DNA from: Pseudomonadota bacterium
GTDB lineage: Bacteria; Pseudomonadota; Alphaproteobacteria; Rhizobiales; Rhizobiaceae
DNA: 5,263 nucleotides
Direction: 5' to 3'
Assembly (NCBI GenBank): GCA_003242525.1
Contig: QGUU01000211.1
Location: forward strand, 1-5,263
In this document: piece by piece, positions 1 through 5,263 of the stretch
How the letters are laid out: every line of letters starts with the position of its first letter
Numbering within the stretch: the stretch's first letter is position 1
Made by a program: the position numbers and the translations under genes
Notes under the pieces: generated by a model
Told to the model about the DNA's origin: nothing
Databases searched by the model: none
What the model saw: only the letters and a program-made list of their open reading frames with translations

Positions 1-334
1 CCGAAGTGTGTATAAGAAACCAGGACAAGGCTATCCAGAAGAGCAATACCAATATTGGTACGCCGCGGATGATCTCCACATAGAACCGTGCAATCTCGTT
101 CGCCCAGCGCGAACCGGACAGCGCCATTAGCGCAATGCCGAGCCCGAGCAGGGAGGCAAGGGAAAAGCCGGCGACGGTAACGAAAATGGTGATGCCAATG
201 CCTGCGGCGACCGTGGCGAAAACCTGGGAATAGAGATCGTTGGTGGCGATGAACACGGCCACCGCCAGGGCAATGGCGATGGCTACGACGAGCCACCACG
301 GGAAGGCGGATTTCTGCGTCGTCTGCGGCTGCAT
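1..334 (-). CDS. Polar amino-acid ABC transporter permease (HisM/HAAT-type), C-terminal part cut off by window edge
   Basis: This is the N-terminal 111 codons of an inner-membrane permease; the rest lies beyond the left edge. It begins MQPQTTQKSAF. A first membrane segment covers about residues 12-30 and a second about 40-71. Residues 86-100 (VEIIRGVPILVLLFW) match the conserved region of His/Glu/Gln/Arg-type permeases (BPD_transp_1), which in this family precedes the next membrane helix. Such permeases form the transmembrane channel and pair with an ATPase, taking cargo from a periplasmic binding protein. The start ATG at 334 has an AGGAAA ribosome binding site (344-349) nine bases upstream. 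It lies 109 bases downstream of the binding-protein gene on the same strand, so the two are probably one operon. The gap holds only short imperfect GC-rich inverted repeats. An ATPase gene would be expected further left (inference). The last few residues are doubtful because the DNA at 3-20 resembles a transposon adapter. The family call is firm; the substrate is unknown. Confidence 0.88.
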   Translation of the reverse strand, partial: MQPQTTQKSAFPWWLVVAIAIALAVAVFIATNDLYSQVFATVAAGIGITIFVTVAGFSLASLLGLGIALMALSGSRWANEIARFYVEIIRGVPILVLLFWIALSWFLIHTS

Positions 335-443
335 CTATCGATGTTTCCTGACAGATGCCGGTCCCGCCAAGGCCCCCGCGTTTCCGATTTGCCAGATGGC
401 GGCCCGGTCCGCGGGGAGGCGAGCAGAAGGCAGCATCAGCCGC

Positions 444-1244
444 TCACTCCCCCATCTTGTAGTCGAGAAACCATTTCTTGTTCAGCGCTTCCAGCGTACC
501 GTCAGCCTTGAGGGCGGCAATCGCCGCATTGACCGGAGCGACGAGATCCGAGCCCTTCGGGAAAATGAAACCGAAATCCTCGGTACCAAGCGGCTCGCCA
601 ATCAGCTTCAGGCCGCCATTGGACGCCTCGACATAGCCCTTCCCCGCCGTCGAGTCGGTCAGCACCAGGTCCACGTCACCGGTCTTCAGCGCCTGGACGG
701 AGGCCCCGAAAGTTTCAAACAGCTTGATGCGCGGGTTCTGCTCGTTACCATCAAGCACGCCGTAAACGGCCGTGTAGAAGGGCGAGGTGCCGGGTTGCGC
801 GCCTATCAGCCCCTCTTCCAGCGCCGCGAAGCTCTCGGCGTCGGTGAAGCGGGTTTCGTCGCCGCGCACCATCATGAACTGTTCGTTCCGCATATAGGGA
901 TCGGAGAAGTCGACCTTCTCCCTGCGCTCGTCGTTAATGGTGATGCCGGTCATGCCGATGTCGTACTGCTTGTCCGCCACGGCCTGGATCATGGCGTCCC
1001 ACGACGTGTTCTGGTACTCCACCTGGAAGTTGAGCCGCCTGGCGATCTCGTTCATGGCGTCATATTCCCAGCCGATCTGTTCGCCGCCCTTCGGATCAAT
1101 GAACTGCAGCGGCGGATAGGCATTCTCGGTCACCACGACAACCTTGCGGCCGGCAAGGTCGGGCAGGCCATCGGCGGCAAAGGCGGCCGCAGGTGCGAGC
1201 AGGCAGGCCAGCAACCCTGCCCAAAGCAGTTTCATCCTCATCAT
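444..1244 (-). CDS. Periplasmic amino-acid-binding protein of an ABC transporter (SBP_bac_3 family)
   Basis: A 266-residue solute-binding protein, normal length for family 3 (about 250-280). Residues 1-23 form a Sec signal peptide: basic MMRMK, a Leu/Ala-rich core and an AFA cleavage site before AD. The mature protein starts with the usual strand VVVVTENAYPPLQF (35-48), where the ligand-stacking aromatic often lies, and continues with GWEYDAMNEIARRL (58-71). The segment from G100 to Y117 (GITINDERREKVDFSDPY) carries Arg107, which by eye aligns with the Arg that binds the ligand alpha-carboxylate in LAO/His-binding proteins. Asp197 in LVLTDSTAGKGY aligns with the Asp that binds the alpha-amino group. 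Both suggest an alpha-amino-acid ligand, with the side-chain specificity not readable. The C-terminal GTLEALNKKWF is typical. The start ATG at 1244 is favoured by AGGAGAG at 1251-1257; in-frame Met2 and Met4 are alternatives. The protein should deliver its ligand to the permease encoded just downstream. Family confidence is high. Confidence 0.95.
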   Translation of the reverse strand: MMRMKLLWAGLLACLLAPAAAFAADGLPDLAGRKVVVVTENAYPPLQFIDPKGGEQIGWEYDAMNEIARRLNFQVEYQNTSWDAMIQAVADKQYDIGMTGITINDERREKVDFSDPYMRNEQFMMVRGDETRFTDAESFAALEEGLIGAQPGTSPFYTAVYGVLDGNEQNPRIKLFETFGASVQALKTGDVDLVLTDSTAGKGYVEASNGGLKLIGEPLGTEDFGFIFPKGSDLVAPVNAAIAALKADGTLEALNKKWFLDYKMGE

Positions 1245-1250
1245 GACACG

Positions 1251-1257
1251 CTCTCCT
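1251..1257 (-). promoter_or_regulatory. Ribosome binding site of the amino-acid-binding protein gene
   Basis: On the minus strand the sequence is AGGAGAG, six bases before the ATG at 1244. It is the strongest Shine-Dalgarno match next to any start in the window and decides between three nearby in-frame ATG codons (1244, 1241, 1235). High expression would suit a binding protein, which is normally made in excess over its permease. Confidence 0.75.
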
Positions 1258-1261
1258 GGGA

Positions 1262-1279
1262 CGCGCCCGGCAGGGCGCG
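1262..1279 (-). other. GC-rich hairpin in the 5' leader of the binding-protein mRNA
   Basis: The minus strand reads CGCGCCC-TGCC-GGGCGCG, a perfect 7-bp GC-only stem with a 4-base loop, ending four bases before the Shine-Dalgarno sequence (AGGAGAG, 1251-1257). It has no following T-run, so it is not a terminator. It may stabilise the mRNA 5' end or influence ribosome access; both roles are inference. The pairing is directly visible in the sequence. Confidence 0.5.
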
Positions 1280-1290
1280 GAATCGAGCAG

Positions 1291-1318
1291 ACTTTAGCCG
1301 CCCCTCGATGCCTTGCAA
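1291..1318 (-). promoter_or_regulatory. Candidate sigma70-type promoter of the amino-acid transporter operon
   Basis: On the minus strand a TTGCAA (-35, 1313-1318) is followed after 16 bases by TAAAGT (-10, 1291-1296). Each hexamer matches the consensus at four of six positions. It lies just beyond the rplS terminator and about 47 bases upstream of the binding-protein start codon, where a promoter is needed because rplS transcription should end before it. The predicted transcript would begin near 1284 and include the leader hairpin at 1262-1279. Confidence 0.4.
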
Positions 1319-1354
1319 GCGCCTGTATTTCAGGGATGGCCGCGGCGTGAAACG

Positions 1355-1378
1355 AAAAAGGCGGCCGAAGCCGCCTTT
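1355..1378 (-). terminator. Rho-independent terminator of rplS
   Basis: In the minus-strand transcript a 9-bp stem, AAAGGCGGC paired with GCCGCCTTT (1357-1378), closes on a UUCG tetraloop flanked by C and G, the very stable C(UUCG)G form. The stem runs into a U-rich end (five T including the stem end, then CGTTT). It begins 21 bases after the rplS stop codon. Read on the plus strand the loop is CGAA and the tail after the stem is not T-rich, so it acts for the minus strand. It separates rplS from the amino-acid transporter operon. Confidence 0.88.
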
Positions 1379-1399
1379 CCCGAACCGATTTTCGAAAGC

Positions 1400-1915
1400 T
1401 TACTCGGCGCTGGCCTCGGCGGCCTTGGCCTCGGCAGCGTCCTGCGCTGCCTTCTCGGCGGCAAGCGCCTCGGCTGCAGCCACCTTCTCCGCCTCGATGC
1501 GTGCCCTCTCGGCAAGAAGCGCCTCACGCTCCGCATCGTTCAGCCTGCGGGCGCGTGCGCCCGTGTTCTCCGAGATGCGGGCGGACTTGCCGCGACGATC
1601 GCGCAGATAATAAAGCTTGGCGCGACGCACCTTGCCGCGGCGGACGATCTCGACGCTCTCCACCAGCGGCGAATAGACCGGGAATACGCGCTCCACGCCC
1701 TCGCCGTAGGAAATCTTGCGCACGGTGAAGCTCTCCTGGAAACCGGAACCGGAACGGGCGATCACCACGCCTTCATAGGCCTGCAGGCGGGTTCGCGAGC
1801 CTTCGGTGACTCGCACATTCACGCGCACGGTATCACCGGGCTGAAATTCGGGCAGCTTGCGCTTGGCTTCGATCTTGGCGGCCTGCTCGGCCTCGAGCTG
1901 ACGGATGATGTCCAT
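1400..1915 (-). CDS. rplS: 50S ribosomal protein L19
   Basis: L19 is a large-subunit protein located near the 30S-50S interface. The core (about residues 1-115) carries the family landmarks: [19 protein letters not shown] (21-39), [20 protein letters not shown] (61-80), [20 protein letters not shown] (81-100) and [14 protein letters not shown] (101-114). A tail of about 54 residues (118-171), rich in Ala, Glu, Lys and Arg and probably helical, extends beyond the usual length of about 115-120. Similar tails occur in Hyphomicrobiales L19 (from memory). I chose the ATG at 1915 (171 residues), which gives the family-typical start [11 protein letters not shown] and has a weak GAAGTGGA site upstream. 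A GTG at 1927 would add four residues (MDFA) and has no better ribosome binding site. The gene is cut off from trmD by a gene on the opposite strand, so it needs its own promoter; a strong terminator follows it. Confidence 0.96.
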   Translation of the reverse strand: MDIIRQLEAEQAAKIEAKRKLPEFQPGDTVRVNVRVTEGSRTRLQAYEGVVIARSGSGFQESFTVRKISYGEGVERVFPVYSPLVESVEIVRRGKVRRAKLYYLRDRRGKSARISENTGARARRLNDAEREALLAERARIEAEKVAAAEALAAEKAAQDAAEAKAAEASAE

Positions 1916-2056
1916 CGCAAAATCCACTTCTTGTTCTTCGACAGTCAGAGCGTCCGCGCTCGCCTTGCAGTATCCAGCACCGCTCGGCTATGCCCTCCAT
2001 CTCGCCCATGGGCAGGACTTCAGGCAGGGGCGATTCCACCGTCATTGTTGACGGGG

Positions 2057-2074
2057 CCGGCGGCATGCCACCGG
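2057..2074 (-). other. Possible hairpin in the rplS leader region
   Basis: In the minus-strand transcript CCGGTGG and CCGCCGG pair as a 7-bp stem including one G-U pair, with a four-base loop (CATG). On the plus strand the same position would be a C-A mismatch, so the fold is complete only in rplS-sense RNA. The hairpin lies about 140 bases before the rplS start codon, close to the candidate promoter. No ligand-binding or L19-binding motif is recognisable. A chance hairpin in GC-rich DNA is quite possible. Confidence 0.25.
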
Positions 2075-2083
2075 GTCCGGGCG

Positions 2084-2112
2084 CACATACAGCGAAATTC
2101 TCCGCTTGTCAC
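2084..2112 (-). promoter_or_regulatory. Weak candidate promoter for rplS
   Basis: The minus strand shows GTGACA (2107-2112), a 17-base spacer and TATGTG (2084-2089). The -35 matches TTGACA at five positions, while the -10 match is poor. A promoter must exist somewhere in 1916-2203 or within the exporter gene, because rplS is no longer downstream of trmD on a shared transcript. This is the best-spaced pair I could see by eye, and it would give a leader of roughly 160 bases. Confidence 0.25.
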
Positions 2113-2147
2113 CTGCAGTGAGAACTTTTTTCCATCATCATAGCCGC

Positions 2148-2176
2148 TTGCGCCGGCGGGCGCGCCTTTCTAAACC
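2148..2176 (+). promoter_or_regulatory. Weak candidate promoter for the TauE/SafE gene
   Basis: On the plus strand TTGCGC (2148-2153) and TAAACC (2171-2176) are separated by 17 bases and lie 27 bases before the start codon of the exporter gene. Each hexamer matches the consensus at only about half of its positions. It is reported because the gene is flanked by oppositely oriented neighbours and must have its own promoter in this region. Confidence 0.18.
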
Positions 2177-2203
2177 AGAACGCCATCAGTTGCGGGCGGA
2201 CTC

Positions 2204-2953
2204 TTGACCCTGACCATCATACTGTTCCTGTTCATCGCCGGAGTTCTTACGGGCATGATCAACGCCGTCGCGGGCGGCGGTACGTTTCTCTCCTTTGGGG
2301 CGCTGACGCTGATCGGCATCCCTCCAGTGGTCGCCAACGCCACATCGGCGATCACCCAGTTTCCCGGCTACATCACCTCCAGCCTCGCCTATTGGGATGA
2401 TCTCAAAGCCTTTTGGCGCGGCGCCATTGCGCTTGCCGCCGCCTCGATAGCAGGCGCCCTGCTTGGCGCATGGTTCCTGCTCCAGCTCGACAATCCCGAG
2501 TTCCGCTCGATGGTGCCGTGGCTTCTGCTTGCTGCAACGGCCCTGTTTGCCGCCGGACCTTACCTCAAGCCGAAAGACAGGCCCGGAAAGCGAGCCTCCA
2601 TCGGCTCACCGCTCGGCGCCGCCGTCCAGTTCTTCACGGCCATCTATGGCGGCTTCTTCGGCGCAGGCATGGGCGTGATGATGCTGGCTTCACTGGGCCT
2701 GTCGCAAGCGGGCGACTATCATCGCCTCAATGCGCTGAAGAACGTGCTTTCGACGGTCATTGCTGCCGTGGCGATCATAGTGTTCGTCTCGGGCGGCGTG
2801 GTGGCCTGGCCTCAGGCCGTCGTGATGATTCCGGCGGTGGCACTGGGCGGCTGGAGCGGCGTCTGGGTTGCAAGGCGCGTGCCGCAGGCCGTCATGCGCT
2901 GGGTCGTCATCGCCGTGGGGCTGCTGCTCGCCGGCTACTATTTCGCTACCTGA
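2204..2953 (+). CDS. TauE/SafE-family (sulfite exporter / permease-like) inner-membrane protein
   Basis: A 249-residue, very hydrophobic protein of normal length for the family. It has the two-fold repeat typical of TauE/Saf[16 protein letters not shown] (17-31) in the N-terminal half and [18 protein letters not shown] (149-166) in the C-terminal half. [17 protein letters not shown] (40-56) is another conserved stretch. Membrane segments lie at about 4-26, 28-50, 72-93, 103-120, 137-165, 180-200, 203-222 and 230-248. Members are proposed to export sulfite, sulfoacetate or related organosulfur anions; most, including this one, have no proven substrate. The start is TTG at 2204: upstream in frame there is no ATG, GTG or TTG before a TAA at 2171, and the next Met is residue 18, inside the first membrane segment. 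The Shine-Dalgarno match (GGGCGGA, very close) is poor. It lies opposite to and between trmD and rplS, and its stop overlaps that of trmD. Confidence 0.92.
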   Translation: MTLTIILFLFIAGVLTGMINAVAGGGTFLSFGALTLIGIPPVVANATSAITQFPGYITSSLAYWDDLKAFWRGAIALAAASIAGALLGAWFLLQLDNPEFRSMVPWLLLAATALFAAGPYLKPKDRPGKRASIGSPLGAAVQFFTAIYGGFFGAGMGVMMLASLGLSQAGDYHRLNALKNVLSTVIAAVAIIVFVSGGVVAWPQAVVMIPAVALGGWSGVWVARRVPQAVMRWVVIAVGLLLAGYYFAT

Positions 2954-3647
2954 CGGATCCAGTCCTGCGGGCAAGCAGGTCCGGCCGTCGTTCGGCAGTC
3001 AGCCGTTCCGCCTCGGCGCGCCGCCATGCAGCAATCTTGGCATGGTTACCCGAAACCAGGACCTCGGGGATGGAACGCCCCTCCCATTCCTGCGGGCGGG
3101 TGTAATGCGGATGTTCAAGCAGGTCGTTCTCGAAGCTTTCTTCCTCGCCCGACGCCTCATTGCCCATGACCCCCGGCAAGAGCCTCACCACGGCATCAAG
3201 CAGGACGAGCGCGGCAGGCTCGCCGCCGGAAAGGATGAAATCGCCGATCGAAACCTCCTCCAGCCCCCGCCCGTCGATGACCCGCTGGTCAACACCCTCA
3301 AACCGGCCGCACACGATCAACACTCCGGGCCCCGCCGCAAGTTCGCGCACCCTTTGCTGCGTCAGAGGGCGGCCACGCGGACTCATGAGAAGGCGAGGGC
3401 GCGGATCGCCTGCCGGCGCAGCATGATCAATAGTGCGCGCCAGAACGTCCGCACGCATTACCATGCCGGCTCCGCCTCCTGCCGGCGTATCGTCCACGGT
3501 GCGGTGCCTGTCCGTGGCGAAATCTCGGATCTGGATGGTCTCCAGGGACCATGTGCCGGCTTCCAACGCGCGCCCCGCCAGCGACAGGCCGAGAGGACCG
3601 GGAAACATTTCCGGATAAAGGGTGAGGACGGAAGCACGGAAACTCAC
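2946..3647 (-). CDS. trmD: tRNA (guanine-N1-)-methyltransferase TrmD
   Basis: TrmD uses S-adenosylmethionine to methylate G37, next to the anticodon, which prevents +1 frameshifting; it is a cytosolic homodimer and usually essential. The 233 residues carry the SPOUT trefoil-knot motifs in order: [17 protein letters not shown] (46-62), [10 protein letters not shown] (86-95), [10 protein letters not shown] (111-120), [14 protein letters not shown] (133-146), [16 protein letters not shown] (157-172), EHPHYTRP (178-185) and PEVLVSGNH (194-202). Arg155 corresponds to the catalytic-site Arg154 of E. coli by my alignment. The residue matching the proposed general base Asp169 is Glu170 here. The start is GTG at 3647, overlapping the rimM stop as GTGA with a GGAGG site six bases upstream, so translation is coupled to rimM. 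The 3' end overlaps the stop of the convergent exporter gene by 8 bases. The length is close to the E. coli enzyme (about 255), with a shorter C-terminus. Confidence 0.97.
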   Translation of the reverse strand: MSFRASVLTLYPEMFPGPLGLSLAGRALEAGTWSLETIQIRDFATDRHRTVDDTPAGGGAGMVMRADVLARTIDHAAPAGDPRPRLLMSPRGRPLTQQRVRELAAGPGVLIVCGRFEGVDQRVIDGRGLEEVSIGDFILSGGEPAALVLLDAVVRLLPGVMGNEASGEEESFENDLLEHPHYTRPQEWEGRSIPEVLVSGNHAKIAAWRRAEAERLTAERRPDLLARRTGSVR

Positions 3648-4255
3648 CGGTTGCCTCCAGCATCCTTCGGACCGCGAGGGCGCTGCTTTCCGTTACCTTC
3701 ACGGGCAGGCCTCCTGTCCGCTTCCGGCTCGCTGTCCTCGTCCTCGACCAGCCCGGCAGCGACAGGGTCGACAGTAATATAACCGCCGGCAACGGAAACT
3801 TCGGGTACGGCCGCCTTGGAAAAGGGAATCAGCACGCCCCGGCGCCCGCCGAGGGTCAGATCGAGAATATCGCCGCCGCCGAAATTATGGACCGCCGCCA
3901 CCTTGCCGATCGTCGCGCCGGAATCGTCCCTGACGGAAAGGCCGATCAGATCGGCATGATAGAAATCGTCCTCGTCGCCGTCGTCCGGCAACGCCGAGCG
4001 ATCTATGAAAAGTTCGGTTCCGGTCAGAGCTTCGGCCGCGCTGCGGTCCTCGACGCCCTTGAAGCGCACGACGACGACCGTTCCGGCGGAGCGAATGTCG
4101 AGCACCTCAAAGGCGCGCCCGTCCCTGGCATAGAGCGGCCCATAGTCGCCCAGCGCCAGGGGATCGCCGGTGAAAGTCTTGACGCGCAACTCGCCCCTTA
4201 TGCCATGGGGGGCACCGATGACCGCCATATGGATCGGATTCTTCAGGCTGGGCAT
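3644..4255 (-). CDS. rimM: Ribosome maturation factor RimM
   Basis: RimM is a cytosolic assembly factor that binds S19 and helps mature the 30S head and 16S rRNA. The N-terminal RimM domain (about 9-88) shows [20 protein letters not shown] (9-28) and [19 protein letters not shown] (61-79). The C-terminal PRC-barrel domain (about 97-170) shows [12 protein letters not shown] (97-108), [11 protein letters not shown] (123-133) and [13 protein letters not shown] (141-153). Residues 171-203 are a hydrophilic tail rich in Glu, Asp, Arg, Gly and Pro with no domain features. I chose ATG at 4255 (203 residues), because [14 protein letters not shown] fits the start of rhizobial homologues as I recall them. 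A GTG at 4261 would add two residues, and neither has a strong ribosome binding site. The stop overlaps the trmD start. rpsP, the usual upstream neighbour, is absent; the divergent xerC lies there instead. Confidence 0.95.
   Translation of the reverse strand: MPSLKNPIHMAVIGAPHGIRGELRVKTFTGDPLALGDYGPLYARDGRAFEVLDIRSAGTVVVVRFKGVEDRSAAEALTGTELFIDRSALPDDGDEDDFYHADLIGLSVRDDSGATIGKVAAVHNFGGGDILDLTLGGRRGVLIPFSKAAVPEVSVAGGYITVDPVAAGLVEDEDSEPEADRRPAREGNGKQRPRGPKDAGGNR
3654..3658 (-). promoter_or_regulatory. Ribosome binding site fixing the GTG start of trmD
   Basis: On the minus strand a GGAGG core lies inside the last codons of rimM, six bases before the GTG at 3647. Together with the GTGA overlap of the rimM stop and trmD start (3644-3647) it supports the GTG start and stop/start translational coupling. 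Confidence 0.75.
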
Positions 4256-4288
4256 ATTCACCGCTCGCTAACGCCGCTCGGGCCACAA

Positions 4289-4299
4289 TGACTTAGTCA
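4289..4299. repeat. Perfect 11-base palindrome TGACTTAGTCA between rimM and xerC
   Basis: TGACT-T-AGTCA reads the same on both strands apart from the central base. It sits in the 62-base gap between the divergent rimM and xerC start codons, 34 bases upstream of rimM and 19 bases upstream of xerC. It could be an operator for one or both genes; its minus-strand edge (TTGACT) also resembles a -35 element, but I see no -10 at a proper distance. I do not recognise it as the site of a known regulator. Confidence 0.3.
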
Positions 4300-4317
4300 A
4301 TCGGACCACGACTGCCA

Positions 4318-5256
4318 ATGCAGGAATTCCTCGTCTCTGCCAGATCCGATCTCCAGAAAGCGCGACAGGACTGGCTGGAAGCGCTGCAGGGCGAGCGCCG
4401 GCTGTCGCCCAGGACCGTCGAGGCCTATGATCGCGATACACGCCAGTTCTTCCAGTTCCTCACCGGCCATTGCGGAGGCCCTCCGGGCCTTGCCGAGATC
4501 GCCGACCTTAAGTCCGCCGATCTACGCGCCTTTCTGGCCGCGCGCCGCAACCAGGGCGCCGGGGCGCGCACGCTGGGGCGGGGGCTGGCCGGCGTGCGCT
4601 CCCTGCTGCGGTTCCTTGAACGCCGCGGGCTGGCCAATGCCGCAGGGGCTGCGGCGTTGCGGGCGCCGAAGCAGCCGAAGTCCCTGCCGAAGCCGTTGAC
4701 GGCGGCAGATGCGCGCCGTGTCGTCTCGGCTGAAGAGCAATTGGCGGAAGAGCCCTGGATCGCCGCGCGCAACGCCGCCGTGCTCACCCTTCTCTATGGC
4801 TGCGGCCTGCGCATTTCCGAGGCCCTGGGTTTGAGCGGCGGAGATCTCGCAGGCACGGACGCCACCGTGCTGCGCATTACAGGCAAGGGCGGCAAGACGA
4901 GGCTGGTTCCGGTCCTGCCTGTCGCGCTACAAGCCGTGCTGGAATATCGCCGGCTCTGCCCCTGGCATCTCGGCGCGGATGATCCTCTCTTCCGCGGCGC
5001 GCGAGGCGGGCCGCTCAACCCGGCCATCATCCAGCGGGAAATGGCGCGGCTCAGGTCCGCCCTGAACCTGCCCGACACCGCCACCCCGCATGCGCTGCGC
5101 CATTCCTTCGCCACGCATCTGCTCGGACGCGGCGGCGACCTGCGCACGATCCAGGAACTGCTCGGCCATGCCAGCCTGTCCACAACGCAGGTCTATACCG
5201 GGGTGGATGCCGCCCGGCTTCTCGAAGGGGACGAGGCGGCACACCCACGAGCCTAA
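4318..5256 (+). CDS. xerC: Site-specific tyrosine recombinase XerC
   Basis: XerC acts with XerD at the chromosomal dif site, under FtsK control, to resolve chromosome dimers at cell division. The 312 residues show the N-terminal core-binding (SAM-like) domain at about 14-105, with [18 protein letters not shown] (27-44), and the catalytic domain at about 125-300. All catalytic residues are in place: Arg165 in [12 protein letters not shown], Lys190 in ITGKGGKTR, His258 and Arg261 in [12 protein letters not shown], His284 in [13 protein letters not shown] and nucleophile Tyr293. The length suits rhizobial XerC (about 305-315). ATG at 4318 gives [16 protein letters not shown], matching the start of Mesorhizobium-type XerC as I remember it, although the Shine-Dalgarno match upstream is weak. 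I favour XerC over XerD or a mobile integrase because of the close full-length resemblance, the housekeeping neighbours and the lack of att-like repeats. It is transcribed away from rimM and seven bases remain after the stop. Confidence 0.94.
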   Translation: MQEFLVSARSDLQKARQDWLEALQGERRLSPRTVEAYDRDTRQFFQFLTGHCGGPPGLAEIADLKSADLRAFLAARRNQGAGARTLGRGLAGVRSLLRFLERRGLANAAGAAALRAPKQPKSLPKPLTAADARRVVSAEEQLAEEPWIAARNAAVLTLLYGCGLRISEALGLSGGDLAGTDATVLRITGKGGKTRLVPVLPVALQAVLEYRRLCPWHLGADDPLFRGARGGPLNPAIIQREMARLRSALNLPDTATPHALRHSFATHLLGRGGDLRTIQELLGHASLSTTQVYTGVDAARLLEGDEAAHPRA

Positions 5257-5263
5257 GCCACGA

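Noticed and set aside
240..1610. A 456-codon plus-strand open frame across the binding-protein gene and the end of rplS
   Set aside because: It is antisense to two clear genes and spans the rplS terminator and the transporter promoter. Its product is low-complexity Arg/Ala/Gly/Ser-rich with no recognisable domain; long antisense frames are common in GC-rich DNA.
1833..2066. A 77-codon minus-strand open frame overlapping the rplS start, a possible leader peptide
   Set aside because: It overlaps the first 83 bases of rplS in another frame, lacks a good ribosome binding site, and its sequence shows no leader-peptide pattern such as runs of one amino acid.
2107..2132. TCAC/GTGA inverted repeat followed by a run of six T on the plus strand, a possible terminator
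   Set aside because: The stem has only four base pairs and there is no plus-strand gene upstream that would need terminating.
1313..2143. A 276-codon plus-strand open frame antisense to rplS and its leader
   Set aside because: It runs through the rplS terminator and the whole of rplS on the other strand and shows no family motif or convincing ribosome binding site.
2159..2166. Palindrome GGCGCGCC upstream of the exporter, also occurring inside trmD near 3014-3021
   Set aside because: An 8-base GC-only palindrome is expected by chance in GC-rich DNA, and the second copy is in coding sequence with no shared context.
2868..3782. A 304-codon plus-strand open frame antisense to trmD and the end of rimM
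   Set aside because: It is a shadow of trmD: it overlaps the exporter 3' end, trmD and rimM, and its composition is Arg/Ser/Pro-rich without domains.
4318..5256. Tyrosine recombinase as an integrase of a mobile island
   Set aside because: The protein matches chromosomal XerC over its full length and no tRNA gene, att repeat, excisionase or phage gene is present nearby.

Overview
The window is ordinary GC-rich chromosomal housekeeping DNA. It most resembles an alphaproteobacterium of the order Hyphomicrobiales (Rhizobiales), probably near Mesorhizobium/Phyllobacteriaceae. I base this on the style of XerC, RimM, TrmD and the long Ala/Glu-rich tail of ribosomal protein L19, judged from memory of those families rather than from a database search. 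I found no CRISPR array, rRNA, tRNA, insertion sequence, phage or defence system, and nothing that looks like an undescribed system.

Layout from left to right. (1) Positions 1-1244, minus strand: the front of a polar amino-acid ABC transporter operon, with a periplasmic substrate-binding protein (444-1244) followed by an inner-membrane permease (start at 334) that runs off the left edge. The operon has a plausible sigma70-type promoter (1291-1318) and a strong hairpin just upstream of the ribosome binding site. (2) Positions 1355-1915, minus strand: rplS (ribosomal protein L19), ending in a textbook intrinsic terminator with a UUCG loop. (3) Positions 1916-2203: a 288-base divergent intergenic region that should hold the rplS promoter and leader and the start region of the next gene. 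(4) Positions 2204-2953, plus strand: a TauE/SafE-family membrane exporter. (5) Positions 2946-4255, minus strand: trmD and rimM, translationally coupled by a GTGA stop/start overlap. (6) Positions 4318-5256, plus strand: the tyrosine recombinase xerC, divergent from rimM.

How the genes work together. rimM (30S maturation), trmD (m1G37 tRNA methylation) and rplS (50S protein) are the usual rpsP-rimM-trmD-rplS translation cluster. Here it is broken at two points: an oppositely oriented transporter sits between trmD and rplS, and rpsP is not next to rimM, where xerC lies instead. rplS must therefore be transcribed separately, and rimM-trmD must start from the short rimM/xerC intergenic region or from inside xerC. 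The amino-acid transporter is a separate unit beyond the rplS terminator. XerC (chromosome dimer resolution) is unrelated in function to its neighbours. The first roughly 20 bases of the window resemble a degenerate Tn5/Nextera transposon end, so the extreme left edge may not be reliable genomic sequence.
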